From Pestalotiopsis fici W106-1 (taxonomy: Eukaryota; Ascomycota; Sordariomycetes; Amphisphaeriales; Sporocadaceae), in assembly GCF_000516985.1 (NCBI RefSeq), contig NW_006917095.1, forward strand, positions 562,157 to 626,156: DNA of 64,000 nucleotides, read 5' to 3'. Below, piece by piece: positions 1-12,700 of the stretch. Within the stretch, counting starts at the first letter, position 1. Each line of letters starts with the position of its first letter. The notes under the pieces are model-generated. The model had not been told where the DNA came from and did not search any database. It saw only the letters and a list, made by a program, of their open reading frames with translations. Both the position numbers and the translations under genes were made by a program.

Positions 1-2617
1 CCGAAACTTCTCACTAAAAAGCAAACAAATTTGCTCTTCAAGCTCGAGTTGGTCGTCGGCCTTTATTCCCTCTATTGCATGCCGTGGCCAATATTGGGCG
101 GCGTATGGAAGAATATTCTTCAGCTGATGTTGTGGATATAGAAGTCCCTGAAGGGCAAAGAGGGCAATGCTTTTATTGGCATATTCCATGGTGAACCGGT
201 ACCACTGCGTGCTATTCTCGTATAGCTTGAGGACGAGAAATTCCTTGACCGAGAAATGTGCCAATTTGATGATCCGGGTTGTATCTTCATCAATAATGGT
301 GACGAGAAGTGTCGAGCAAATCTGAAGCACAAAGTCTGGGTCCCGAAAACCCACGACGGCTGCAATCTGTTCGGCGGCAAGCGGTTCCAACGACACAGCA
401 AGCCACATCATTATCTTCGTGACATGAGCAGTGTTCTCGTCATCAATTGCATCGAATGCTTGCCGATATGCTGCTTCGAGATCCTTTGGAACACTGTCCA
501 TGGCCACCTTGAGCTGCTCAATGGTGGGGCATTGGGCAAAACGCTTAATCTGTAGATCAGCCCATCGGAATCTCCTATTTACAATTGTGAGTTTAGCAAA
601 CTCCATTATATACGGAGATATACTCACCTTTCTTCGTACTCTAGGAGCTTTGCTATGATCTGGTCTCTTACTTCTTCTGTCCAAGAAGCTAGACGAGGGT
701 CCTCAAGTGCGACCTTCACAAATCTTTCCACGTCGCTCCTAATAGGTAGCTCGATATCGAAATCGCAACTTGCAACAGGACGAAGGTGAATCTCAATATC
801 CGGCTCTGGTCTGCTTGTGACGAGGAGATGTAGATTAGAATGTGTCATCATGAGGTTCTTGACGCAGCTCAGTAATTGGTCCCTCTGGCCTTTCTTATCC
901 TGGTGGGGACACTCGTCGAGTGCATCGAAGACGAGGTAGACATCTTGCGTAAGGGACTCGATTGCAGCGTTGAGAGCTGCGACAAGCTCCTCCACAGATG
1001 GCTCACTTCCGCGTTGGCCATGTCGATCGTAAAGTGATCGAATCTCATCAGGTAGAGGAGATACGCTGAGTTGCCGAATGGTCGACCGTAGCATTTGCGA
1101 AACATCCTGCAGAATTTGATTATCGAATCGGAAATACCAGTAGGCCAAGTGTGGAAAGTTCTCTTGAAGATCTCGTATGATAGTTGAGCTATCAATGGTC
1201 AGCAAGGTATACTTCATCAGAATGACAATAGAGTGATTACCATAGGATCGTCTTTCCACAGCCCGCTTTTCAGTGTCAGCGGTACTCTTGAAGAGGGACC
1301 CAAGTAACTTACCAACACCGTGGAGCCATAAGAGACCAGGCTCGTGGTTTCGCCAATTTTGATAATCTCTATGATCAAGCAGCCACTGACCAGTGCCAGC
1401 AGTGTGGGCCTGCTGAGATTCATTCTGCAGACTGGAGAAGTTGACATCTTTCGACGAGAGCCAGTCAAGAATTTTCATTTCGGCTGCGCCTGCTTATCCG
1501 TTAATTGTGATACTATGAATGAACTCTGCCACTACATACTTTGAACTTGCTCCTGAACTCTCCTCGTTCTTTGATCCACCTGATCAACCTTCATGGATAA
1601 GCCTTCGAGCGCATCGGTCACGGACTGTGTGCGCTGCACCTCGCCGACTGGTATCTGTAACAACAGTTCTTTCAAATACGCAGCCGCCGTGGCAGCGGCA
1701 TATGGTTGCCACTTCTTGTTCTTGTGAGAATCGGCATAATCGCTGATACCCCGAATAACCAGGCAAGGGAATGCCTCCATGAGCCCTGCCGCTTCCATTT
1801 CCACACAGAGTATCCCCATATCTCGTAGCTCATCCCGTTTGTGGGCATCTTTTATCACTGTGTTTGACGATCCAATTGTTCCGTAATGGACTCGAGGGCT
1901 TCCTGTTGTCCGTGGCTCGCGTTGGATCGATCGGGAGATGTCGCATTTCTTGCAAGTTTTGCTGTTTCCATGCGTATAGGATGCTTCGAAAAGACAGTCA
2001 CGCTCTGTTCCTGGGGTGCTGTATTTCTCTTTCATTCCAGGGTATTTTTCCAGCATATCATCGAGATACCGTAAAATACTGTGGCCATGGAGATTGTGGG
2101 TAGCCTTCAAAATTTCCACATTCGCGGCTAGCACATGTGGTGGCTTGCTCTGATATCCTGTCACCACAAAGCCCTCCGTTGTGCTCTTTCCGCGATCAAA
2201 TTGTATGACTCCTCCGCGAGCCCCGTGAGAATGGCTGACGACGACATCGCCTAGTCGTATGTCATTCAGATCATCGTCCTCGTAGTCCTCGTCAGGGATT
2301 CCACCACCAATTCCAACTAGTAGCCCGAAGCGTATTCGACTGAAATCATTCAAGAGCTGTGTGACCACCATGGCAGCTGCATTATTGCCAATCTCTGGCA
2401 TGCCGGCAACAACTACGTTATGGTGGCCCATCTTCCCAAGCTTGTACGCATTCTGGTCGCGGCTGGTACTGAGGTTGTCGTGCACTTCGTCGAGCAGTGC
2501 GAGAACCGGGCTCAATTCGTCTCCCATAGGACAAAGAATCGCAACGGTATAGTCTTCATGGTGGAGACAATCTGGCGGCTCAGGATGGGACAATATGGTT
2601 TGACTGTGGCCAGCCAT
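1..2617 (-). CDS. NLR: nucleoside-phosphorylase-like + NACHT ATPase (3' end beyond window)
   Basis: Predicted intracellular NLR-type receptor of the fungal STAND ATPase class. Five exons are inferred: 1540-2617, 1313-1489, 1241-1265, 628-1188 and <1-574, with introns of 47-53 nt that keep phase throughout. Residues about 20-330 form a PNP/UDP-phosphorylase-like domain (GIGGGIP at 102-108, VEMEAAG at 272-278, ISDYAD near 291). The NACHT domain follows, with Walker A (AGCGKT, 419-424) and Walker B (LVFDALDEC, about 512-520) and a TSRPEP motif. The Walker A lysine sits on a 25-nt microexon; without it the P-loop is lost. After the NACHT, the frame is open to the window edge and carries a YAAQYW motif that usually precedes C-terminal repeats. 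ATG at 2617 is the only sensible start. Such proteins are known in fungal heterokaryon-incompatibility and NLR repertoires; the ligand is unknown. Confidence 0.88.
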
Positions 2618-4330
2618 GTTCCGCTGCCGATCGAAGTGCTTGCATGCGACAAATTTGATCCTGTGTAAGCAATTGCTAGAGAAGTTTGAAACAACGGAGA
2701 ACGATCAGAAGAGAAATCTCGTCTTGAACTTGAGATCATCACCTAAGTCACTGCCTTGGCAGCATCAAATCCAAGTTTCAGGCATCCTCTCCTCTTAGGC
2801 TTAGCCAACGTTTTCCACGCTTCGATTGGGCATGTTCGGATTACATCTTGCATCTGCATGGAACTATTGAATTCCATGCTCAGATATGAATGGTCAGAAA
2901 GCGACAGGGGATGTGCGGAACCCCTCATTCGTAGGCAGGCTGAGCTGCGAGGCGTTCTAGTGAGGCGGTGCCCTCGGAGCCTTGCGGTTCTTGAATGAAG
3001 GCTATGTATTTACATATCATGAGTTTGATTTGAAACTGATAGTTTCGGACTATTTTATCTTAATAAATATCACTAGTTTGGAGTGTTAATACTCATTGCG
3101 TGTTTTTGCACGAATAATTCATACGCATAGCATTATAGCATGGCCAACGGTCAACCATAATCACTGCATCGCGAATAGCCGCATCAAGAACTTTGAATTG
3201 CTTAACTTCACTTTTTTTTTGTCCGAAATAGTCATATCTCAAACGAGCTAATCGACCATCTTCTGTGGCTGCATCAAATGGTTTTAGAGCATCATTTCTG
3301 TCGACGTATACAGTGAGTATATCCTCCAGAAGTATAATTTCCAAAAGGTTGAAGGTCACTTTCAAACCCCCCTTGCCATTGCTTCAATTAAGCGTTACGG
3401 CATGTTTCCTTCAGTATAGGATCAAGTAAATCATTATATCTGCCTTTTATTTGTGTAAATCAATGACAATAATGAAAGAATGCATGGAAGCTGGTTGACA
3501 GTGACCAGGTCGTATCAGATATTGACTTATGAAAGTCAATGAAGCTCAAGATAAAGTCACGAGTCACCAGAACGTCTTGGAACTTTTCTCAAAGCCCAAT
3601 CAAATCAATTGATTGTTAAGTTCTCTGTACCTTACCCTTAGTACACCGTGAACAAACAATGCTAGCCCTTAAATGCATGGAAAGCAAAGCACGCTCGAGT
3701 TCGTCGTCAACTATCGTTCCACGGTAGAAGAGACCAAGCCGTCAACACCCACCTCTTAAGATATTAAATCCATTAATCGAAGATCAAAGAGCTTCTGTCA
3801 TTCTGTTTTTCATTCGGCAAATACCCATCTTACGATCGAGTCATTTCGGCGAAACAAATTGTAGCAACTTCCTTTGAGAGCTCTCAGATGAATGTACACC
3901 CTTGAATTAATGACAGACCCGCCTGATGTAGACGGGCAGAAGTCTCAACTGTAACTTGGTTTTGTTCTCTACAGAATTCAACCTGAATAGTACTTTTATA
4001 GTTCGATATAGTTTTCTTTCTCGACTCGGTTTGAGATCATGATTGAGTGTTGGGATCATATCACCGACGCCTCCATGTCATTTATACATGTTGAAATTAG
4101 GTCAAGGCCGAGGCGAGACTACAATGCTCTGGGGTCTGTCATTCGACAAGATAACTTATCCAAGTGATTTGGGAGTATAAGCACTAGGTACCGGGTACTG
4201 ATTGGGAAACAATATTGACAACACAAATCCAAGACACATATCTCGAGAGCTTCCGAGAAAGCTGATCACTATAATGACGCCTCGGGCGTATCTTCAATGA
4301 TCAAGAAACTTGAAAGTCTCTTCTGATCTC
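2618..4330. other. AT-rich intergenic DNA, no supported gene
   Basis: No gene, tRNA or clear repeat is seen. The stretch is visibly AT-richer than the region after 4.4 kb. One minus-strand open frame (about 3093-3365, no ATG) has protein-like composition and is listed separately as a weak relic candidate. Confidence 0.6.
3093..3365 (-). other. possible decayed coding fragment, unrecognised
   Basis: About 90 codons are open on the minus strand, without an ATG start (the frame opens with TTG). The C-terminal half (VLDAAIRDAVIMVDRW) looks like genuine protein rather than random translation, but I do not recognise a family. No splice-linked upstream exon was found. It could be a relic or chance. 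Confidence 0.2.
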
Positions 4331-7300
4331 TCAATAATTGTTATATTTGCGGGGTAGAGACCACAAAACTTATAAACATGCTATCCTGTGTCGAAATACA
4401 AGTACACAGCGTCCAATAAACATCATTCAATATCACCTCGCAACGACAGCTCGGACGTTGACAATGACAACAGCAACATTGCCAACGCATCACGATCTAA
4501 ACCCGATTCCAGCAATCTCAGATCGGGATACTACCCAACCCAGCCATTGCCTGCCACCATCCGCCAACAGCATTACCGGCCGAGTTGAGAGACAGAATAA
4601 CCGCGCTCGATCTCACCATCTCTTGCCCCTCCTCCCCATCCTCGGACGGGCGCGCGTTACCCGCTCACCGACTACCGAAAGACCGAAGACTTGCCTATTC
4701 CTTCCGCCTCGCCTGGCTCGGCCGCTTCTTGCATAGCCGAGCAGGTCGAAAACAAAGTCTGGAACTTTTTCTAAGCGGCATAAGCGAAGAAAGCGGGCAG
4801 AGGTGGCCCTCAAGGTCCATGTACGTTACCAAGGTGAGAGAATATCTTGGGGGAGGAGGAAGGAGAGGAGAGGAAACAAACAATCACCCAGATACCTGAA
4901 CTAGATACTTAGGCGAGTGTCCCCGGATCCTGAGCCGGGCTGTTGCCTATTGGCAACATCAGATGGGAGACGGGTCTATAATTGAGGGTTGCTATATGGA
5001 GAGATCTAGTGGACGATGAACCAAGAAATTGGGCGTTCTTCGGTCTCTCGGGTTATCCGACGAGAGTTGCTTGGAGTAAACGCCATTTTCATGATCGTCC
5101 GATGGGAGAAGGTTGGCCACGGCGGCTTGCCCACTGACATACCCGTTGGCCATTGCGAACCAACCTTCCGATGGAGATGACGGGGGGGTTGGTACTTTCG
5201 GCAGTATCTTTGGACGTGTGCCGCAAGAAACAACCAAGTTGAACGCGAGGTTACTGCTGCTGCAATGCCATTTTCATCTCATGACCACGTGCTCTCGGCC
5301 AGCGGGATTCGGAAAATAGAAAGAGTTTCTCGTGGCAGCAACGTAGTTGAGCAAGCTTTCGTCGCATATCACACTTCTTGATATCATCACCCACACCCAC
5401 ACATCAAGAGACAAATCATAGGTTGTCTCGTCTAGACGAGCATCCCAGATCTACGGGATATACTAGCTCGTGTTTTTCTTTGGGGCTCTTGGGCTAGCAG
5501 TTTAGCGTTCACGAGTTTTGAACTTGTTTCTGTCGCTCCAATCAAACAAAACGACTTCCATCCCTCCCCGGATATAGGAATTTGCCGTCTAAAGCCAATG
5601 AGCACCCCGGAATGGTTCGTCCAGCTTCCCGAATCAGGAAACACATAATTCACCATAAGACGGGGGGAACGGACGGGCGCACGAGCGACGCCGGACGCTT
5701 TTGTTTTGTTCACAACTGCCTGTTCCGGCAAACACACATTCCCCTTCTGTTTGAGGAGATGTGCGTCTCGGCCAATTCCCGGCTTGGCGTGACCAGCAGA
5801 GGGCTATTTGGGGGCTCCACACCAATGCCGATGGATTTTTTTTCTTTCTTTCTTTTTTAGCCACATCTTGTTGAAGCAATACCTACATACCTAGTCAGGG
5901 GTGGGAAGAGAAAAATGTAGAGGTGGGCGCCGAGCCCCTACCTGATCTACAGCATGTCTACATTCATACCTGTGTAGTGCAGAAAGGGGGGGAAAGGCAA
6001 TGGGTGAGGCGACATTGAGGCTGTTCCGCAAATGCCGGGCTATACTGTCACGCTGCCATTGTGGTTGCGTTGCTTTGCGTTGCGTTGCGGGGTCAGTCCA
6101 TGAGGCGAAACTGTCTGTGAGACTATTATTATTGCATTTCGACTTTGTTTCGGCAGAATTACTAAGCTGGTGTGTGTTCTAGTTTGCCATGTTTCAGAGC
6201 TTCTTCCTGAACAGTTTGCCATTCTGCAGCCTATGCAACAGGCAGTCTTTCCTATCAGCCAGGTTGCTAACGTGTATATGGTAGGTATCTCCATGTGTAT
6301 GCTTGTACTTGCTCCAGCTGCAGATATCTCGTGATTGATAGGACAATTTCTTTATTAATGACGAGGCTCGGTGACGAATACCCGGCACGCCTCCATGCGG
6401 GTCTAGGGCTCGAGAAAAGTCGAGTACGTGTGCATGGTTATCTGGAGAAATCGAGCTCCCAAGCAGCCTGTGATACTGATCTATTCGTTGCTTCGCCGTT
6501 GGCCCATGATTTCGCCTCGATATGTCCACAAGTGATCTAAAATGCGCATTGCTCTTGCTATTTGAACATGCATCCCCAAGAGGAATTTATAAAGGTCCCT
6601 GGCGTTGAGACTCAGTCACTGGAGGTTTCAGGCATACTAGCCTAGTAAGGATTCCTATTTATTGATATAAGATGCCTGTTGAATCGGTGGTCCAAGCACA
6701 TGGCTTCTGGCCGTCGAGAACTACAACTGGTAATGGCATTCCCAGAATGGACGGCCGCAATTGTCGTCGGACACATGTCGTCCGAAGAAAACAACGAGTG
6801 GCACGTTCAAGCATGAAGCTTGCCATGGAGCTTATCTGAGACCCTGCGATAATATGGGTGGCGTCTGTGGATGACGGCTGTCAGATCAAGGTTAGAAGAT
6901 CCGGGGACTGCTCCGAGCACGGTCGTCTCCCGATGGAGTCAGTGGGCACAGGGTCTACTGATTATTTGATGACCGGGAAGAGAAACCGCTTTGGGGGAAT
7001 CATGACCGCAGTGTTGCAGAGGAAGAAGCATCGCGCGCATTGATGTTTTGCAGAAACCGTCGCAAGAACAGATCAGAACCTTGCCATTCCGTTCCGGCGA
7101 CAGTTCAGTCAATAGATTTAATTCGAGACAAGCTTCCTCGGACAGGGTTCGCCGATTTGGAGGGGTTGCGCCCTGAACATGACTGATGGCGAATAATAGC
7201 CTTGTCGTTCTCAACCCGGAATTTCTGCGATCCACGGGAGAATTGTTATCGAAATTGAGTAGTTTTTGCTTTTAAAGAGTGGTGAATTAGGTTTGCGCTT

Positions 7301-10300
7301 CAGGGCTTGTTAAACTCGATTCAAATATTAGCAGTGGTCCAACGTTTCAATCGCAAGTTCAAGTTCCAGCCGCGATATCCTCTGGCCCTATACTATGCCA
7401 CTGCAAGCGCAAAACCTCCGCAACAGCTAGGGTCCAGGGGTGATCCGCATTAATGGAAAAGGCCAAGATATTCATAGATAAGGATCTCGGCCGCCCATCT
7501 CAATTAGGCGAGGACGGGTAGGTCGGTACAGACGACTTTTGCTGAAGGGTTTGTGTGGCGTACCTAGTAGAGGCAGACCTGATGGAGAATCTGGGGTGAT
7601 CCCGTACAGAAGAATCGAACGGCCGAAGAAGGCGAGGTGGTTCATTCTACACAGTATCAGGTGGACCAGATAGATACCGCCCAGTCCCAGGGGGTCTGTG
7701 AGCCGGGGCGACTGCCGTGTGTGTGAATTGTCATCTACAATTGGTGATGAATATTGGTCATCACATACATCCTGGGAACGCATTTTGCACCATCTTGCTT
7801 ACACAGTATCTTCGGCGTTTGATGAGCGGCTGCAGGGTCGCAGGGGTTATCTATTCCGTAGTCCTCGTGCAGTTACGTGGCCAGCTCCAACAAAAGAGCA
7901 GCGACGATCAGGGGCGAAGAAGTTCTGCAAATGGCGATGTGACGGTGTTTAGGAGGCTGAAATAACGTAACTCAATGCGCCCGCGCATGCAGCTGGCAGC
8001 ATGACAAACCGCACATGCCGCGAGGCGAGGGACAGACGGGTCAGGAATATCAAAGGTGCTTGCTTGATTGCTCGATTGCTTGGCGAGCTTGGGTGTTGGC
8101 TGGCTGGCTGGTATGGCTGGCTGAATCTTCCAAATTCGAAGGTGCTGATCGCGAGAGGAATACCCCCGAAAAAAATGTACATGGTTCTTGCAGCAGGCTG
8201 GGTGGCCCGACCTCGCGCGTACACTTTGGCTCGTGAACGGTACAGCCTTACCAAACGTACGCGGATCAATGCCCTCGTTCTTTATTAGCACCAGTCCATA
8301 TCGTGTGGCGTGATAGGTATTCGAGCAGATCCTTTCTTTCCGGGCATCTTTTGTTGATCATCACTGGACTCGACGTTCTATATTGGCTCGACCAGTCCCA
8401 TGGAGTTTATTGTCCGAATTTAGAAGGTCAAAAGACTATAGCACCAGCCCAGCAAGCAGGCTAAATCGCATCAGTTTTCTAGCCGACCAGTGGGGCGGAG
8501 AAAGGGCTTGCAGCGCATAAGCGTACTGAATCCTGCGGCAAGCTGTGCTAGCTGCACCGTACACGGGCTGTTTGACGGAGGTCTGATTTGCCATGTCCAA
8601 AAGCAGAGATCGCTCTAAGAGTGTCCCGTACGTATGTCGGGAAAGAAAAAAAAATGAACTATAGTTTGCAACCGTTTATAGTCCTGCACACAATAAACCT
8701 TAGCATTCAACGGCGATGAATGATGATGAGGCTTCTAGGCTCGGCGCGAGTACATTGCTGAATGCGGAAGGTCAGAGCTGGAGGGGTAAGAAACCACGTT
8801 TCAAGCATCATGAGCGTTCTCGCAGTGCTGCCGTGGCATGGCAGGCTATCTAGAGAAATAACCGACAAGCTTCATATGGACATCCAGGTTGGATGTATTT
8901 GGCTTCTGGCTATATCTGAACGGCGAGGGAAAATGTTGCTGCATACGTTGAAGCGTAAGGCCAAAGGCGAAGCTTGCCACAAGTATGTGACATCTTGGGA
9001 TGATCGACATTGCCAGGACCTACCAAATTCCCAATCGCCAAGCATGATTCGACGGTGGAATGCTGTGGCATCCTTGTCCTGGAAATTGGAGGTGAAACAC
9101 AGATGCACAGCTGACATGACAGGTGGTCAGGAAGATATCGTTGCTGAAAGGACTGAAATGCACGACCAAAGATCGCACGTGCTCTCCCTCGCTGAAGGCT
9201 GCCGCGAATGGGCCGCTTCATTCCAATCCATGATTTGTTCCTTCCAACAGGGCCATTAGTGCTAAACAATCAATGCCTGCATAGCATCCACACAGCTGAA
9301 GACGGAGCTTCATTTGTGAGATTCATTACTTTGATCCTGTGAGGACCATCCCTCAGCCTGGTTGCTGACTGTGCTGTTTTTCTGGTCCTTGGATCCCGAC
9401 GATACTGAGAAAAGGCCCAATTCTGGCGTCAAGAAGAGCACTGAGTGGCTGGAGAAGCCGAGGCTGTGCCCTCTAACTAGTGCTGCCTGTCCTCGATATG
9501 CAGCAATTGGAACCTGGTCAACCTGGGCACATCTTGGTAGCGACGGGCACTCCGAGATTGACGAACGGGCCTAGGTAAGAGCGAGTTGGGATGGGATCAG
9601 TAACGTTGAAGGAAGCAGATTGTTTTAGTCGTCAGTCCCCAACGACTAGCAGAGACCAAGCTGAGATAGCAATGCTAGCGCCGTGATAGCACGATTAAGC
9701 AAACCAACAAATAGGATAACGGTTTTGAGGTATTGCTGGTTTTGATCGCGTGGGACTCGAATTTGAGAAGTCAGCAACACATGATATAAGCGTACCAAAT
9801 CGATGCTCGTTTCCTTGGTGATGGGGATTGGTAGACTTGAGAATGCAGTCCCGTCTTTTGTGCAAGCATTCATGGATGTAGATACATTATACCAACGGGC
9901 GGCACGTCGGGGGCTCTCAAGTCCCGCGACCACGCTCCGTCCCGAGTTTTGCTTCCACGTGTCTCACGGCTGGCTTTTCAAAACATGGAATGTTGTTTCT
10001 TTTATTTTCATGGGTTTGCCTTTTGCATGCTTAGCTATTGCTCTTGTCTGGCTGGGGCGGAATGGCTCCGGCAGATAGGCGCGTAGACTGTGAACCGGCG
10101 TTACGCTTGTTGACGATCCAAAGGACACGAGGCCTAGAGGCTAGGAGGTTAAGTAGAGGCTACATTACGCAAAGATTGGTAGTAAATAGTGCCAACGCCG
10201 TTGGGCAGCAGCTAGAAGCAGAGAATCAGCCTCAGCAGGCAAGAGAAGCAGAAAAGCATTGTCCAGTGTGAGAGCTTGTAATGGTGTGGGCGGGCCCATT

Positions 10301-12254
10301 CTGGAATTCTTGGTCATTACTTACATGCGGTAGCACAAAAGTATGTAATTCGACGCCGCCGGACAGAGGACCTCAGACAGGTACCCGACGACGGGGGTAT
10401 GGGGAGCTTCTTGGTTGACCCAGTCTGTGACGCCATCCCCCTCTTGCGATCGACATGGGCGATGATGGGAGGGCGGCGGGATTTGGGATCTGTTGGACTG
10501 ATTGGAGTGTCCGCTTTTTCACTGGTGTCAAGCATGAGGTGGTGTGGGTGGGTGGGGAGAAGCAGCAGCCGTGCAGCGTGTGCTCAGGCTTCACTGGCTT
10601 CCATCGTTCTAGCCCCAGGGCAGATTAGCGGCCTCCTAGTTAGTGCTCAGGTCCGAGGTAGGCAGGCATCTCGAACTTTTCTTGGGAACGCCCCGGCTGG
10701 TCCACAGCCCACCCCTTCTTCGCGTCTTCCTGAGCTTCCACGAGTTTTTCTAGAAGCCGGCCAGAAGCAGACGAGGCTCGGTAGCGCAAAAACGCGACGC
10801 ATGGGTACTGCGGCCCACCCGCAGGGAAGCTTTCAGTAGTGTCGCCCAGCACCCGCCGGTGTTCATTCAAATCGGTGCCAATGCTGACCATCCCCCCACC
10901 CACAGTTTGGCTTGGCCTCGCTACCTACCTTGTGGGCTGTTGTGTACGTACCGTGCTTTCTCCCTTCTCCCTCTTTTTCGTGCTTTGATCGGATTGTCGG
11001 ATGGAACGGTGAAGGAAGGGGGGAGAGGAACAACAGGAAACGAGCTGGATATGGCTTAGATTCTCGACGTAGGGCAGAAAGGCAATGAGTGGAAGGCACG
11101 GAACTTGGGGTATGAGGCCCAGTCTTTGTGTGTGCGTTTTGGAAACAAAAATGCCCGAACCAAAGTACCCCCAGCGCAGTAAGGATTACGTCGCAAGTCA
11201 CTGGATTGCAATCAGGACACGCGACGGTTGTCTATTTTGCTTCTTCTTGACACAAATTTCTTCAGGACTATAAGAAGCTTTTGTCCATGATGTACACGAT
11301 GCAATTCAATGGTTCCTTTTTATTACATAGTGCTGCACTTACTGCTACGTGCTCGCTCCCCCTGACGGTAGGCGCGTTGGGTTGTAATGTAATACGAACG
11401 GGATGGAGACTTTTGAGGAGCGAGCACAATCTCGCCAGCCAGCGAGCATATGGGGCTATACAGGGCGGCACGGAATACGTGCAGCTACGTGCCCGTCACT
11501 TTGTGGGAACACTTTATTTCGCCTTGGACAAAATCATAATGATATGCTGCATCAAATTACAAAACTCATGTCACTTGCATGACAGACATTAACATGCCGA
11601 CCTGCAGCAGAGAGAAAAGAAAAGTCGGAGATCGAGAATACACCTTTTGTTTTTCTGGTTTCAATTGTTTTACTAGACATGGATAATTATTGAAAGAATA
11701 GAAGGAGAAAAAAACAGTGTGCGTAATTGGATAAAGATTGCTGCTCCCCTAGCACTCCTGCGCGACTGGCACGAGGTTATCCAGTCTGTTGTCTCGTTCA
11801 TTAAAAGCGAAAGAAAAAAATATTTGTGCCTCAAGAGTCCGTTCTGATGAAGTGATCCACTCCCACGCTTCCTCCCCCCCATTTCAGCACTGCAGCTCGA
11901 CCCCGGTCTCCCTGTATCAGGGTCACAGCAGACTTGCAGCGTGCTGTACACAACCTGTTCCAGTCTGCCGTGCCACTAAAAGACCCGTTGTATGCGCTTT
12001 CAATCAACACCCGGCAGCTGAACCTGAACCTTCCTCAGTGCCCCCTCTCCCTAGTGCGAGGTATGTCCATCTAAGGAAGTGCAGCAGAAGCATTGAGCTG
12101 CTGCTATCTTGCAGGAGATAGGTACCTCCTGTATACCTCCTTCGGTGTTGGTCTTGCTTGCTTGAGCAATATTCTCCAGTGATCCCAGGATATTGTAGTA
12201 AAGGTGGTGATGTAGAACACTGACCTTCGGATCAAATGTCCCTTGGTTTCTAAC

Positions 12255-12292
<38 letters not shown>

Positions 12293-12700
12293 CCCTGCCC
12301 CATCTGATTTTTCCCGATAGTGCAAACCTCTCTTTTCTCTGGACCGGCTGGTGTTGGATGTCAACTCACACATGACTGGATCGCACCCACGTTTTGTAGC
12401 GTTTCTTATACATAAAAAGCAAAAAGAGACAAAAACAGGGGGCGACTAGATAATTGCGATGTCCATCCGACGATAATATATCAGATATGTAGGCACTCGT
12501 CATTGTCCCTTTTCGTCGTCTTTTTCTGCCCTGTCCATCTGTCCATGCTCATCACCAGCAAAGAATTACAGGTACTTACCTGGGTGATGGGATGTACCTG
12601 GCCTGGCCTGCCTGCCTGCCTGCCTACATACCTATCATTACTACCTACTACTCAATACTAGGTAAGCTAATGGGTAGGAGTCGATATCTGGAGGCGCTCC
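4331..12700. other. long gene-free region
   Basis: About 8.4 kb without a reading frame I can link to a family or assemble across introns. The open frames of 60-165 codons overlap on both strands, lack recognisable domains and do not join. The stretch contains short simple repeats, such as GGCT repeats near 8098-8125 and CCTG/CCTA tracts near 12595-12650. Non-coding transcripts are possible but cannot be shown from sequence. Confidence 0.5.
12259..12290. repeat. (TC)16 microsatellite
   Basis: An uninterrupted TC dinucleotide tract of 32 nt, followed by a C run. It lies about 1.6 kb upstream of the phosphodiesterase start codon. Confidence 0.95.

Noticed and set aside
4900..5000. 5S rRNA-like stretch (GAGCCGGGC, GGGAGACGGG)
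   Set aside because: Conserved internal control regions of fungal 5S rRNA do not line up and no 120-nt fold is apparent.
8762..9259. 165-codon open frame on plus strand
   Set aside because: No family motif, overlapping open frames on the minus strand, no splice-linked exons; composition looks random.
10399..10839. 146-codon open frame on plus strand
   Set aside because: GC-rich region gives long chance frames on both strands; no domain or conserved motif.
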